A stretch of 64,000 nucleotides of DNA from Cubamyces lactineus (GCA_022376465.1 JACDTU010000006.1:186001-250000); one strand, 5' to 3'. Counted from the stretch's first letter, positions 11,823 through 21,562 are shown. Notes: generated by a model not told the origin, from the letters alone. Numbers and translations: made by a program.

Positions 11823-12275
11823 AGGACGTCCCACCACTCCCGTGCCATCACCCGGCGCCATGGCGGGCCAGCGCTTAATCCCGATTCCTCGCGCCGCCGC
11901 GACAGTGTCGAACCCTCGCGCGCGCGCGTGAGCGAGTCGGTCGGGGTCTTGAATACCGTACGAATGGTCCCGGCGGCTTGTACATTACCACTGTGGATGA
12001 CATCATTGATTTAGCAGACTCTACAAACTGAAACTACACCTGTTTGCGATATCAATACCCAATTGTGTTCATCGGGTCACCCTGGCGATTACGTGCGCGA
12101 ACATTGGTCAATGGCATCGTACGGTGGCTCCCCATGCGGGGGACGTCCTGGACACAAGCAAGGTTGCTTTTCATGTGCCTCTTCGCTACCTCCAGCTTGC
12201 GTTGAGATGGGTTCTCGCAGATCTCTTGTGAAAGAGCATGAGCGTGCTCCAGGTACTCGATCAGCTGAAAGACAG
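11823..12275. other. Region between FunK1-2 and the transposon nest
   Basis: It is GC-rich at first, with a run of alternating CG near 11910-11930. A minus-strand open stretch (about 12291-12052) looks protein-like but has no recognisable family and runs into the LTR at 12276, so it may be a truncated gene. Nothing firmer can be said. Confidence 0.35.
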
Positions 12276-12591
12276 TGTTATGAATGTACAATAGGCTGTT
12301 TACGAACTTTACGATCAGTCATGGACTTGTGCTACATTCTCTGTATGATACAGATATGGCGAGCTCTAGGACTGTAGCTACGGTTCTTTAGGACAGGAAC
12401 GTTCTTGTCTCAGCTAGGACTTTCTAGCACTTACTCTATACTCACCATATAGGGGTGCACAGTTGCTTCTGCACAGCTGCCCGCAGTGCACAGCAGCACT
12501 GCCACAGTGGTACTAGGTTCAACTAGCACTGACTACGAAGTACCAGAAAGTCCTTGAATATGCTAGAACATTACTGTCTTTTGTTACGCTC
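12276..12591 (+). repeat. Partial LTR of gypsy family A
   Basis: Starting at TGTTATGAATGTAC, the sequence follows the family A LTR at 42072-42601 (same orientation, moderately diverged) for about 316 bp, then stops where the family B LTR begins at 12592. It is the outermost and therefore oldest layer of the nest; its other end was not found. Confidence 0.8.
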
Positions 12592-12782
12592 CGTGCTGCA
12601 ACCCCGAAGTCCCCGTACTCCGCTCTTACTCCACATTATGTACTCCGTTCTTCCGTACTCCGTTCTTCCGTACCCCGTACCCCGACTCCGTTCTCCATAC
12701 TCCGCACTTCGTACTCCGTATTTCAGACTTCCCCCGACCCCATGAGTTACCTGCCTCAGATAACCCCTCATGGTGCTACCTA

Positions 12783-12999
12783 CAGTGAGTTACAAAACTA
12801 TTGCCATGTTTCGCACTTTTTGAATGGGAAGGCTGTATCTCCACCATTTTTGACTCAATGACCATGATTCAACTACCAATAGAAAGGTGTGCATCCTGGC
12901 TTTCCCACGGCATGTCAATCACGTGATTTGAAGCTCTGGAAGCGGAGATATTTCCTACTCTTTGGAGCAAGTGCATGGCAATAGTTTTGTTGCTGGCCC
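12783..12999 (+). repeat. Left terminal inverted repeat of the Tc1 element
   Basis: A 217-bp terminal repeat matching the reverse complement of 23123-23339 with only a few differences seen by eye. The terminal and inner edges both contain ACAAAACTATTGCCATG-like blocks, so the repeat has short sub-repeats of the kind that bind transposase in long-TIR Tc1 elements. Confidence 0.85.
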
Positions 13000-13184
13000 A
13001 AATCATGACCAAGATCCATACATTTCAGGCAGTCTAATACTTGGTGTACCCCCCCTTGGCCTTCAACACAGCTGCAACCCTCCTAGGCATGCTCTCAATC
13101 AAGTCCCTGCACTCCTTGACTGAAATCTCCTCCCACTCTGCCTCTACCCTCTTCCACAACTCATCAATTGATACCGGTGGCTCC

Positions 13185-13726
13185 TGTTACGCTTTCAAGC
13201 GTGACTCTTAAACTATCAAGCCTTAAGACGTCAATGAATAGAGAGCTTGTATCTATTCAGCTACTAGCCCTAGCTTGTCGAAGATAAGCGCGTAGTAGTA
13301 TTTGCAGTCGAAAGCGAGTTAACGAGCAACCAAAGTCGTATTTCGCGAAGAGACTGAAAGCTGAGGGTCGCTCTATGGCGTCGCCTCTTATATACATGTA
13401 TGCAGGCCTGTAGACGGAATGTTCTAGCGTATACACGGACTTTCTGGTACGTAGTAGTCAGCGCTAGTCGAACCTAGTAACACTGTGGCAGTGCTGCTGT
13501 GGACTGTGCAGAAGCGCCTGTGCACTGCGCGGAAGTAACTGTGCACTGTGCAGAAGTGACTGTGCATAGAAAGTCCTAGAGTGTCCTAGATAATACGAGA
13601 CCATTCCTGTCTTATAGAACCGTAGCTAGAATCCTAGAGTCCGCCATATCTGTATCGTACAGAGATCGAAGCAGATACTGTACCAGTTCGTAAAGTTCGT
13701 AACACGCCTATCGTACATTTGTAACA
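13185..13726 (-). repeat. 3' LTR of gypsy A1
   Basis: 542 bp, apparently identical to 21577-22118. In element orientation it holds a TATATAAGAGG box followed about 33 nt later by the AGCTTTCAGTCT that pairs with the primer-binding site. Confidence 0.92.
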
Positions 13727-13760
13727 TTAGCTCCCCCTCCGCTGAAGGTCGTCCTCGACC

Positions 13761-15056
13761 TTAGGCATGCACAATAATGTTCTGGTTTCTCTCGACAACC
13801 TCAGGACGGAAGACGTCCAACGAGATCTCGACGAGGTCAGACCCATTACCTACCGCCCGAATGCAATCCCACTGCGCCGACTCTGCCGCCGACATGCCTA
13901 GAGCCTGGCGATAAGTTGTCGGGGTACGCTCTGCTTCGATCTTGAAAGCAGGAAAATTACCTCGACGAGCGATGACATCGTCGATAAGAAGTGCTGCCGC
14001 CATGGTGGTCCGAACAGAAGCCTCCGGCCATCGAAGGTGGTATGCGACCATAATGCGAGTAATCGAGATGCCGAAGGGGTTGTTGGGAACGACAAAGATG
14101 TCGCCGTTGGAGTTGACATATCCGAGTCGATCTTCACCGGTTCCTCGAAAAAACCCGCAACGTCCTCGGGGTTCCTCGATGTTCTTAGTGAGCGTTGTCG
14201 GGGGAGGAGGAGGAGGAGAGGGCGCCCTGACTGCAACCTTCAAAGCCTCATGGAACTCCTCTTCAAGGAGCTCATCGACTTCGTCGACCGTGCTAAGCTC
14301 GAGGTGTTCGAGCTCAGGTAAGAGGTCGAAAGACTCAACCTCGGAATAGGATGAGTCGGAACTGGAGGAGGTCAGGGAAGGAGTCGACTCTTGGGTAGAA
14401 GTCTGACCCCATTTGATAGCTTCCTCTTCAGGGTCGGGGGTGGATACCTTCCAGGGATCAGTCGAAGGAATTGACCATCCGCCGACTGAACTCACATCTG
14501 CGTCTTCATCCTCATCTACCTCAATAGCCTCCGGGTAATCGTCGAGGCGCTGCGGCCAAAAGATATGCCCCCAGTTGTGAGTGCCGTGTTGGTTGCGAAG
14601 GGGCATGAGATCCGAGAGAGCCCCCGCGATCTGGGGGTTAGCGAGCATAGAGAGTACTTTCTCTGCCGCTTGGATCACCGCTTGGTACGCCTCGTTTGCT
14701 ACCTGGTCTACCTTCTTCTTCTCCGACCTAGGAGCCGACGTTCTCTTATTGTAGTTGACGAGAACTCCATAAGAGGGAGCGGCTCTAGCGAGAGAGCGGT
14801 AGATGTCGATGAGGTCCTTGACCTCGGGAAGATGAGCGATCCTTGCCTCGACGTGACTATAGAGGTCAGGGTGAACGATGACCCAGCCGATGCGGTCGGC
14901 GAGGGTGCCTTCATCGTTGGCCGAGACGGTGTGTCGAGGAAGGTGGTTATAAAAAACCGTTCGTCGTTCGCGGATGAAGTTGGGGGGACGAGGGATGTTA
15001 CGCCTGGAAGCCTCAGAGAAACGGCGACCAGTGAGCTGAGTGCGAGTGTAGACCAT
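13761..15056 (-). CDS. Gypsy A1 ORF4, unrecognised protein after pol
   Basis: A 431-residue frame starts at an ATG 67 nt after the pol stop and ends just before the polypurine tract, the place where env-like genes sit in some LTR elements. It has no signal peptide or membrane segment that I can see, so it is not an obvious envelope. The N-terminal part (about 20-190) is folded-looking, with YNHLPRHTV and WVIVHPDLYSHVEARI. A middle part (about 200-290) is acidic, rich in Ser, Glu and Asp. A proline run near 300 is followed by a compact C-terminal part containing GFFRGTGEDRLGY and LIDDVIARRGNFPAF. Decayed copies are present in A2 and A3, so it is a stable component of the family. Function unknown; a Gag-like or virus-like-particle role is only a guess. 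Confidence 0.8.
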   Translation of the reverse strand: MVYTRTQLTGRRFSEASRRNIPRPPNFIRERRTVFYNHLPRHTVSANDEGTLADRIGWVIVHPDLYSHVEARIAHLPEVKDLIDIYRSLARAAPSYGVLVNYNKRTSAPRSEKKKVDQVANEAYQAVIQAAEKVLSMLANPQIAGALSDLMPLRNQHGTHNWGHIFWPQRLDDYPEAIEVDEDEDADVSSVGGWSIPSTDPWKVSTPDPEEEAIKWGQTSTQESTPSLTSSSSDSSYSEVESFDLLPELEHLELSTVDEVDELLEEEFHEALKVAVRAPSPPPPPPTTLTKNIEEPRGRCGFFRGTGEDRLGYVNSNGDIFVVPNNPFGISITRIMVAYHLRWPEASVRTTMAAALLIDDVIARRGNFPAFKIEAERTPTTYRQALGMSAAESAQWDCIRAVGNGSDLVEISLDVFRPEVVERNQNIIVHA

Positions 15057-15123
15057 TGTGAATATATGAGAAATTGTTCAGAAAATTGGAAGAAATATCT
15101 CAGTGGGGAGTGGGTTGAATCTT

Positions 15124-18100
15124 TCACGACAACTTGTGCCTCTTCTTATAGTTGCGCAAGATCGACTGCGCATTCTTGAGATGTTTTTCTGGTTCCCAAG
15201 AATTTTCCGACGCGGGCCAACCCTTCCAAGCCACTAGGTACTGTTTTCGGGTACCTCGGGTACGGTGGCTTAGGATTGCTTCTACCTCCCATTCCTCTCC
15301 TTCCGTCGAGTCTGGAGTGGGAATCGGTGGAGGTCGGACGTAGTCTGGTCCATGTTCCTTAGTTGTGTGGTACGGGGTCAGTAGCGCTGCGTGGAAGACA
15401 GGGTGTATCTTCCATTTCTCCGGGAGTTTTAACTTAAATGTAACCGGTCCCAAGACCTTGACGATCGTGAACGGTCCCACTCGTTTTGGAATTAACTTCC
15501 TGGAGACATATGGAAGCCTGAGGTTCTTTGTATCGAGAAGAACCTTGTCTCCAAGCTTCAGCGGAACTTGAGCAGCGGGGAGCCTTCTTGACATAGCTGC
15601 GGCAGCCTGCGCGTGCGCAACTATTGTATTCTCCCTGGCTTCCTGAAGACTTTGAAGCCTCTGCTCCGTACTTGGATGCTTTGGGGTTGTTCGGACTGTC
15701 CCAACGGCCTCTGGCTGAAACCCGTAGAGTAGCTCAAACGGGGATTTTCCCGTGACAGAGTGTGTCCGCTGATTGTGCGCGAATTCGAATTGAGGCAGCA
15801 GTTTGGCCCAGTTCTCCGGATTATTAGCACAGTAGAGCCGAAGTGCTAAGTCGAGTTCTTGATTTACTCGCTCCGTTTCCCCATCTGTCTGAGGATGGTA
15901 GGCCGTGCTGAGTGCCGTTTCAATTCCGAGGCTGTTGTGTAATTCTTTGAATGCCTTGGAGATGAATTGCGGTCCTCGATCCGAGATGACCTTCGCGGGT
16001 AGTCCGAATCTGCGATATACATCCCTTTGCAGAATATCCATGGCTCCTTCAGCCGTAATATTCTTGGTGCAAGGGGAAAATACTGCTGCCTTGGATACAT
16101 CATGGTCGACTACCACTTGAATGGCATTAAATCCATCCGACTCTGGTAGATCCGTGATATAATCCATGGTAATTGTCCGAAAAGGCCTAGTATCCCCACT
16201 GTGTTGAATGGGAATTAAGCCTGGTTTAATGGGATGCGTATTGACCTTGCTTGTTTGGCAAGCGGCGCAACCTTTGACGTATTGCACAATGAATTTCCGC
16301 ATGCCTGGCCACATATATTCCCGTTTAACCAGATCGTAGGTTTTCTGGACTCCTGGGTGTCCCATAATTGGTGCGTCGTGATGCATCTTGACTATATCAC
16401 GATACAATTGATTATCTGGTGGAACGTATACCCTGTTCTTGTACAGGAGTATTCCGTCGTCGTCGGACCAATCTTCTGGTTTGCCGAACTCTGGGCGTTT
16501 GGTAGCCTTTCCTTTTAGAGTAATGTACTCTACTACCGAGTTGTCCCGTAGCTTGCTATCACGGATGCGCTCTTGTAGCTCAACGTTGACAGCTTTGGCA
16601 AAAAGTTCTGGCCCTAATAATACGACGTCCTTATTGTCATTTTCCCCCCCGTCATGCCCTGATCTCCGAGAAAGGGCGTCTGCTTGAGTGAGGGATTTTC
16701 CGGGTTGGTGCTTGATTACGATGTTGAATTCCGAGAGGAATAAATGCCATCGCGCCTGTCTGCGATTTAACTTCTGCGCCGTACGGAAATAGGTCAGATT
16801 TTTGTGATCTGATAGAATTTCTGTAGGGTGTGGGGAGCCCTGCAAAAAATGCCGCCACGCTTCGAGAGCTCGAACAATGGCCAACAATTCCCTATCATAA
16901 ATCTGATAGTTCCGTTCCGCAGGAGTAAAGGACTTGGACAAATAGGCACAAGGATGCCATAGTCCGTCCTCTCCTTGCTGTCGTAGTACAGCACCTGTTG
17001 CGACTTTAGAAGCATCGCACTCAATCTGAAATGGTTTCTCCGGATCCGGGATTTGCAGGATCGGTTCTTCAGTAAACCGCTTCTTGAGTGTGTCGAATGC
17101 TTTCTGACAATCAGGGGTCCACAGAAAAGGCTGGTCCTTCTTGGTTAATTCCGTGAGGGGTCGGACTATCTTTGAATAATCCCGAATGAACCGTCGGTAG
17201 AAATTACCGAACCCTAGGAATGCCTGAACCTGCTTGACTGTTTTCGGTGGTTCCCACTCGATAATTGCCTTGAGCTTTACTGGATCCATAGCGACTACCC
17301 CTGGCCGAATTATTGATCCTAGGAATTCGACTTCTTGTCTGTCGAATTCGCATTTTTCCGCCTTAAGGAATAGATCACTGTCTTGAAGTCGCTTTAAAGC
17401 TCTTCGCGTGCGTTCGTGGTGATCCTTGACATTGTCTGAGAATATTAGGATGTCGTCCATGTAAATGACCATCCATCCTTCCTGGAGCATGTCTCGGAAG
17501 AGGTCGTTCATCATGTTCTGGAATGTGGCCGGTGCATTGCACAGACCAAAAAACATGACTGTTGGTTCGAACAATCCGCTGGGTGTTATAAACGCAGCTT
17601 TCCACTCATCGCCCTCCTTGATGCGAACATTATTGTACCCTGCTCGCACGTCGAGTTTGGTGAATATTGTGGCCCCCTTCAGCCGGTCAATGATGTCGCT
17701 AATGAGCGGCAAGGGATATGCGTTTTTGATAGTCCCCTCGTTAAGAGCCCTGTAGTCTTGAACAGGTCGAAGACTCCCATCCTTCTTGGTGACAAAGAAA
17801 AATGGCGAGGCTAGTGGAGACTTGGATTTTCGAATGTAGCCCTTCTCGAGGTTCTCCGCAATGAATTTATCGAGTTCTATACGTTCCGTATAGGTCAGAG
17901 GGTAGATTTTCCTCCAAGACCCTTTGGTATGATGGTCGAAGTCCTTCTTGAATTCGATAGCATGGTCCCATGGTCTCGAGGGCGGAAATCTACTTGCTGC
18001 CTTTTTCTCAAAGACCTGTCGATAGTCCTTTACAAAATCAGGTAGGATTTCGTCCAAGGTCTTCTCCTTCTGGTCTTTCTTTGCTGCTATAGCTATCTCC

Positions 18101-18783
18101 GTAGACTTATTAATCTTTCGGATTTTCTTCCTGCGGTACCATAGCTCGATGGCCCTCGAAGGATTAAATGTAAGCCTTTCAGAGTCTGGGTCTGCATCGT
18201 CCTCGTCCGGTATAGCACGTACGAACGATACGACCAGATCTTGATTTTGAGGTTTTACTGGGAAATTCCACAGCATCCCTTCGGGTGGGTCGTGCTCGCA
18301 TTGGTATTTATGGATCTGCTGCTGCTTCTTGATAATATCCGACTTGAAAGTAATGCGTCCACTTTCCCAGTCGATATTAGGATTGTACTTGCGGATCCAT
18401 GGCATGCCGAATAGGACATCGTCCCGTCCAATGTCGGCCACATACCAATTTGTTGGGAGCTTCTTCCCGTGGAGATTAAATGTCCCCTCCACCCGATGGG
18501 TAATGGTTCCCATACTATTAACGCTATCGTCCGCGTTCCGGAAGGTCAGAGTCTTCGGTAGTCTGACTGTCGGAAGATTGTACTTATCTACAATCTTTTT
18601 ATTGACGATCACGGCATCCGCACCAGTGTCAATGAGCCCCTTGATTTCGACGGCTTTGTCCTGAACCTGCATGTAACCGGGTATTAGCAGAGCACTGCGT
18701 CTCCGCTCTGTATTGGTTACAATAGTTACATGCAGTTCCTTGGGCAAGTCAGGCGTCGAGTCTGCTTGCCTGCCTAAAAACCC
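15124..18783 (-). CDS. pol: Gypsy A1 Pol polyprotein (protease, RT, RNase H, integrase, chromodomain)
   Basis: The frame overlaps the end of gag in the -1 register and has no AUG nearby, so I take it to be made as Gag-Pol by frameshifting at 18777-18783. From the Leu at 18747 it runs 1,207 residues. Protease: LIDTGADAVIV (about 38-48). Reverse transcriptase: YMDD at 17452-17463 (about 429-432). RNase H: ECDASK (about 576-581). Integrase: HHCC zinc region with GHPGVQKTYDL and CAACQTSK, then D in TMDYITDLP, D in SDRGPQF (about 923) and E in DGETERVNQ. The last 60 residues form a chromodomain (QYLVAWKGWPASENSWEP), expected to direct integration to modified chromatin. All catalytic residues that I can check are present, so it looks functional. 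Confidence 0.93.
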   Translation of the reverse strand, partial: GFLGRQADSTPDLPKELHVTIVTNTERRRSALLIPGYMQVQDKAVEIKGLIDTGADAVIVNKKIVDKYNLPTVRLPKTLTFRNADDSVNSMGTITHRVEGTFNLHGKKLPTNWYVADIGRDDVLFGMPWIRKYNPNIDWESGRITFKSDIIKKQQQIHKYQCEHDPPEGMLWNFPVKPQNQDLVVSFVRAIPDEDDADPDSERLTFNPSRAIELWYRRKKIRKINKSTEIAIAAKKDQKEKTLDEILPDFVKDYRQVFEKKAASRFPPSRPWDHAIEFKKDFDHHTKGSWRKIYPLTYTERIELDKFIAENLEKGYIRKSKSPLASPFFFVTKKDGSLRPVQDYRALNEGTIKNAYPLPLISDIIDRLKGATIFTKLDVRAGYNNVRIKEGDEWKAAFITPSGLFEPTVMFFGLCNAPATFQNMMNDLFRDMLQEGWMVIYMDDILIFSDNVKDHHERTRRALKRLQDSDLFLKAEKCEFDRQEVEFLGSIIRPGVVAMDPVKLKAIIEWEPPKTVKQVQAFLGFGNFYRRFIRDYSKIVRPLTELTKKDQPFLWTPDCQKAFDTLKKRFTEEPILQIPDPEKPFQIECDASKVATGAVLRQQGEDGLWHPCAYLSKSFTPAERNYQIYDRELLAIVRALEAWRHFLQGSPHPTEILSDHKNLTYFRTAQKLNRRQARWHLFLSEFNIVIKHQPGKSLTQADALSRRSGHDGGENDNKDVVLLGPELFAKAVNVELQERIRDSKLRDNSVVEYITLKGKATKRPEFGKPEDWSDDDGILLYKNRVYVPPDNQLYRDIVKMHHDAPIMGHPGVQKTYDLVKREYMWPGMRKFIVQYVKGCAACQTSKVNTHPIKPGLIPIQHSGDTRPFRTITMDYITDLPESDGFNAIQVVVDHDVSKAAVFSPCTKNITAEGAMDILQRDVYRRFGLPAKVISDRGPQFISKAFKELHNSLGIETALSTAYHPQTDGETERVNQELDLALRLYCANNPENWAKLLPQFEFAHNQRTHSVTGKSPFELLYGFQPEAVGTVRTTPKHPSTEQRLQSLQEARENTIVAHAQAAAAMSRRLPAAQVPLKLGDKVLLDTKNLRLPYVSRKLIPKRVGPFTIVKVLGPVTFKLKLPEKWKIHPVFHAALLTPYHTTKEHGPDYVRPPPIPTPDSTEGEEWEVEAILSHRTRGTRKQYLVAWKGWPASENSWEPEKHLKNAQSILRNYKKRHKLS

Positions 18784-20678
18784 GTCTCGAAATCTGTAGC
18801 CCTGAGTGCGTTAATAGAAATATTGTCCTCTTCGTCCTCGTCGTCCTCTTCGTCTGAGATCTCCTCAGATTCGTCCTCTAAGTCCTCGTCGGTAACCTGT
18901 CGTACCTTCCGACTGACAGGTTTGCCGGGCTTCTTAGGTTTAGAAGGACAGTCTCTGGAAATATGTCCCGGCTTCCTGCACCGGAAACATAGTCCCTTGT
19001 CTTGCAGCTCCTGTCTCTCCTTGACAGAGAGCTTGTTAATATCGAGCGAGTCGTCCTCGATATTAACCATCTTGACGTTCTTTCTAGTCTTCGAGGTTTT
19101 GGCTTTGCGTCCTCTGCGATTAGCCAAAATCTTCTCCGTAAGGTGATAGCTATGGTCGATCTCCTTAGTCCTAGTCATCCATTCTTCAATGGTCGTTGGC
19201 GGAGGGTACGACATGGATATCTTCTTCAGTAAATATTCTGGAAGCGCATTCCTGTACAGGGCCAGTTGCGCTGCTGGGTCCAGAATTTTTCCCTTGAGAG
19301 CTAGATCCATGAACCTCGCATTGAACTCATCGACTGAAGAGTAGTCCTTGAGCTGTATCGTCGTGAGATTAACCATAGAGTCGTCCACCTCGTCTACTGG
19401 GGCAAATGCGAGCAGGAAATTCCTCTTGAAGACCGGCCAAGAGTCAAATCCTCGATAGACTCCCGGTCTAATTTCCTCTTCAGCTCGCTGAATCGTGATG
19501 TCCTTCCAGTAGTTTATATTGTCCCCTTCCATGAAGGATAGGGCCGTCGCCACCTTCGTGTAGTCATTAACGAAGTCGTGGGGTCGCGCCGTGAACAACA
19601 GGAACAGTTGGTTGAGGAAGGACCTGGTTTTGTCTCGGTCTCCGTTGAAGACCTCAGGGTCCTTGATCTTGCCTTTCCCTTGTCCTTGCGGCACGTTTCC
19701 TGGCGCATTTTCTGGAGCTTCTTGCGGTTCCGGGTCTGGATCCGGTCCTGGTGGTCCCGGTGGTCCTGGTGGTCCTCCTCCTGGGGAGTAGGGATCTGAA
19801 GGCTCAGGGTCAGGCCGACCTCCAGGCCGACTTGGTCCGCCTCCTCCTCCACCTCCAGAAGGATTGATAACTCCTCCAGAAATTGCCGTTGCCCGAGGGG
19901 CTGGTCCACTTGATGAAGACCCGTATCTCTCTCCTTCAGAGCCTTGTCCTTGCGGAGTGAACGCATACCTATGGGCTCCAGAAATGGATTCTCCTGTCGC
20001 TGTTCCCGACATGTACGATGGTACTGATTTTCGTACAAATTCTGGGGTTGCGCTGCGACTTGTATACTCCAATTCAGATTTAGTCTCCTCGACCTCTGTC
20101 TGAATATGCTCTTCTCTCGGTTCAGGTGTTTCTGCCTCGACCCGAGTGTCTTCTGTTTTCGGTGCAGGTACTACGACCTTAATCCGAATAGTTTCTTCGA
20201 TTTTCGGTTCAGGTGCTTCGACCGTCGTCCGAAAAGTCTCGTCCTCCTTGTCCGAGTCCTCTACCTTAAGCGGTTCGGTCTCCTTTCCTTTCTCCTTGAA
20301 GGATGGACCTGATTCCTTAGGTGATTCGGATTCTTGAGGTTTCGGGGTTCCTACTCTTGAAGTCGGAAACGATCCTGACACAACTCTCGGACTATTAATC
20401 CGACCAGTAGCTTTTCCAGCAAGTAGTGGCTTCTTGACTAACGCGGGTTGTCGTCCGTGGGTGTTAGTAATATCCCGCTCTTGTGAAGAGTGTGTTAGGA
20501 TTAAAGCCGATGCGTGCTTGACGTTTGGAACCTCCTTAGTGTTGTACCGAAGTGGACACCTTTCGTTGGTGCAAAAATTCCACTTGTCTACGCTTTCTCG
20601 ATAGTATACGTCCCGAGCTTTGTCGGAGTTGTAGAGATGATATAACCTTGAACAACTATATGGTTCAGCTGAACTCAT
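18774..20678 (-). CDS. gag: Gypsy A1 Gag with zinc knuckle
   Basis: 634 residues from an ATG at 20678, which overlaps the stop codon of ORF1 as ATGA. The N-terminal part is low-complexity, with Glu/Thr-rich repeats and then a Gly/Pro-rich linker (about 260-320). The capsid-like part follows, with KIKDPEVFNGDRDKTRSFL and FMEGDNINYWKDI as in retrotransposon gag domains. A CCHC knuckle CFRCRKPGHISRDC lies near residue 565, and an acidic tail ends in FETGF. The stop TAG at 18774-18776 follows the slippery heptamer directly. It forms the virus-like particle and binds the element's RNA. Confidence 0.92.
   Translation of the reverse strand: MSSAEPYSCSRLYHLYNSDKARDVYYRESVDKWNFCTNERCPLRYNTKEVPNVKHASALILTHSSQERDITNTHGRQPALVKKPLLAGKATGRINSPRVVSGSFPTSRVGTPKPQESESPKESGPSFKEKGKETEPLKVEDSDKEDETFRTTVEAPEPKIEETIRIKVVVPAPKTEDTRVEAETPEPREEHIQTEVEETKSELEYTSRSATPEFVRKSVPSYMSGTATGESISGAHRYAFTPQGQGSEGERYGSSSSGPAPRATAISGGVINPSGGGGGGGPSRPGGRPDPEPSDPYSPGGGPPGPPGPPGPDPDPEPQEAPENAPGNVPQGQGKGKIKDPEVFNGDRDKTRSFLNQLFLLFTARPHDFVNDYTKVATALSFMEGDNINYWKDITIQRAEEEIRPGVYRGFDSWPVFKRNFLLAFAPVDEVDDSMVNLTTIQLKDYSSVDEFNARFMDLALKGKILDPAAQLALYRNALPEYLLKKISMSYPPPTTIEEWMTRTKEIDHSYHLTEKILANRRGRKAKTSKTRKNVKMVNIEDDSLDINKLSVKERQELQDKGLCFRCRKPGHISRDCPSKPKKPGKPVSRKVRQVTDEDLEDESEEISDEEDDEDEEDNISINALRATDFETGF
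18777..18783 (-). promoter_or_regulatory. -1 ribosomal frameshift site between gag and pol (A1)
   Basis: On the minus strand the gag codons read ACG GGT TTT TAG, giving the canonical heptamer G GGT TTT (X XXY YYZ) directly before the stop codon. A one-base backward slip leads into the open pol frame (GFLGRQ...) with no stop. The same heptamer and stop occur in A2 at 34640-34646. No downstream pseudoknot was assessed. Confidence 0.75.
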
Positions 20679-21550
20679 ACACGTTGTGCTTGTCGTAGGA
20701 AAGCCTGATGTAGTTCCCTAGCTCGGAGGCAACTACGAAATTTCCTAAGATTTTCTTCGAGGTCTATATCTGCGTAGTTCTCCGGATTGAGGACCTTTGC
20801 TCGCAGGTAGTCAATCTGGTTCTGAAGATATCCCGCAAAGTTCCGTACCCTCGTTGGAGGCGTAACAGCTTGTCTTGGAATAAATTCGAGTGTCTGGATG
20901 ACCTGAGTTATGTATCGATGGGCTCGTTCGAGAGTCGCGTGATATCTCCTCGTGAAGTCTTCCTGTCCTAGTACTTCCAAGTTATCTGCTATAACTCGAA
21001 GTGTATCGATCGCGTGCACCGGAAGCTGTGTTCTCCGATAGAATATCCCTGCCGTTGAGGATGCTTCTTCAACACTAGTTTCTGGAGTCGATCGATCCGA
21101 ACTATCCGTTCCTGGACTCGCTCGGGTTGGAATGGGTACGCCTATTGCTACTCCTGATTCCGCCTGAATGGCCAGAGAATTCCTATATTCTCTCCACTCT
21201 TGTGTTCGCTGAAACGCGGGTTCGTGGTCCGATACTCGAGTGCTCTGACCCGACGATATTGAACCGGTACTTTCTACGTAAGGGATTGTCGAGCTAAAAC
21301 CTCTTATCAAGGGGAATGGGGATCCTCTTGGCGAACTTGGGAGAGCAACTATATTCTCCGGGATCGCGAGTGGTGGTAGCCTCGGCAGTGTTTTGTTCCT
21401 TCCGTCTAGTACCCTGGGTGATTGTCGCAATGGGGGTTGTGTAGTTCCCTCCGTATTGACTATCGTCTCTCTGTACGTTACGAGCAAGAGAGTGTTCTGA
21501 TGCGTTTCGTAGTCGTTGTCTTCCGACGTAGGCCTCTGCACTTTTAACAA
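20675..21550 (-). CDS. Gypsy A1 ORF1, upstream of gag, no AUG start
   Basis: An open frame of about 290 codons lies between the 5' LTR and gag and ends in a TGA that overlaps the gag ATG (ATGA, 20675-20678). I find no methionine codon anywhere in it. The A2 homologue has an ATG at 37320 where A1 has ACG, and the A1 frame is open only from a TGA inside the LTR. The product is Ser/Pro/Thr-rich in its first half, and its second half is helical-looking with a conserved block (VIADNLEVLGQEDFTRRYH) shared with A2. The family is not recognised. Initiation could use a near-cognate codon; alternatively A1 has lost this protein or supplies it in trans. Confidence 0.65.
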   Translation of the reverse strand: MLKVQRPTSEDNDYETHQNTLLLVTYRETIVNTEGTTQPPLRQSPRVLDGRNKTLPRLPPLAIPENIVALPSSPRGSPFPLIRGFSSTIPYVESTGSISSGQSTRVSDHEPAFQRTQEWREYRNSLAIQAESGVAIGVPIPTRASPGTDSSDRSTPETSVEEASSTAGIFYRRTQLPVHAIDTLRVIADNLEVLGQEDFTRRYHATLERAHRYITQVIQTLEFIPRQAVTPPTRVRNFAGYLQNQIDYLRAKVLNPENYADIDLEENLRKFRSCLRARELHQAFLRQAQRV

Positions 21551-21562
21551 GTGGAGGGTTAA

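Noticed and set aside
12554..12771. Frames of 60-70 codons in the family B LTR (also 46076-46303 and 53728-53919)
   Set aside because: They come from the CTCCGTACTCCG-type short repeats of the LTR and show no coding features.
14565..15179. Plus-strand frame of about 200 codons across ORF4 of A1
   Set aside because: It overlaps the minus-strand ORF4, which is the frame conserved in A2 and A3; the plus frame has no motif.
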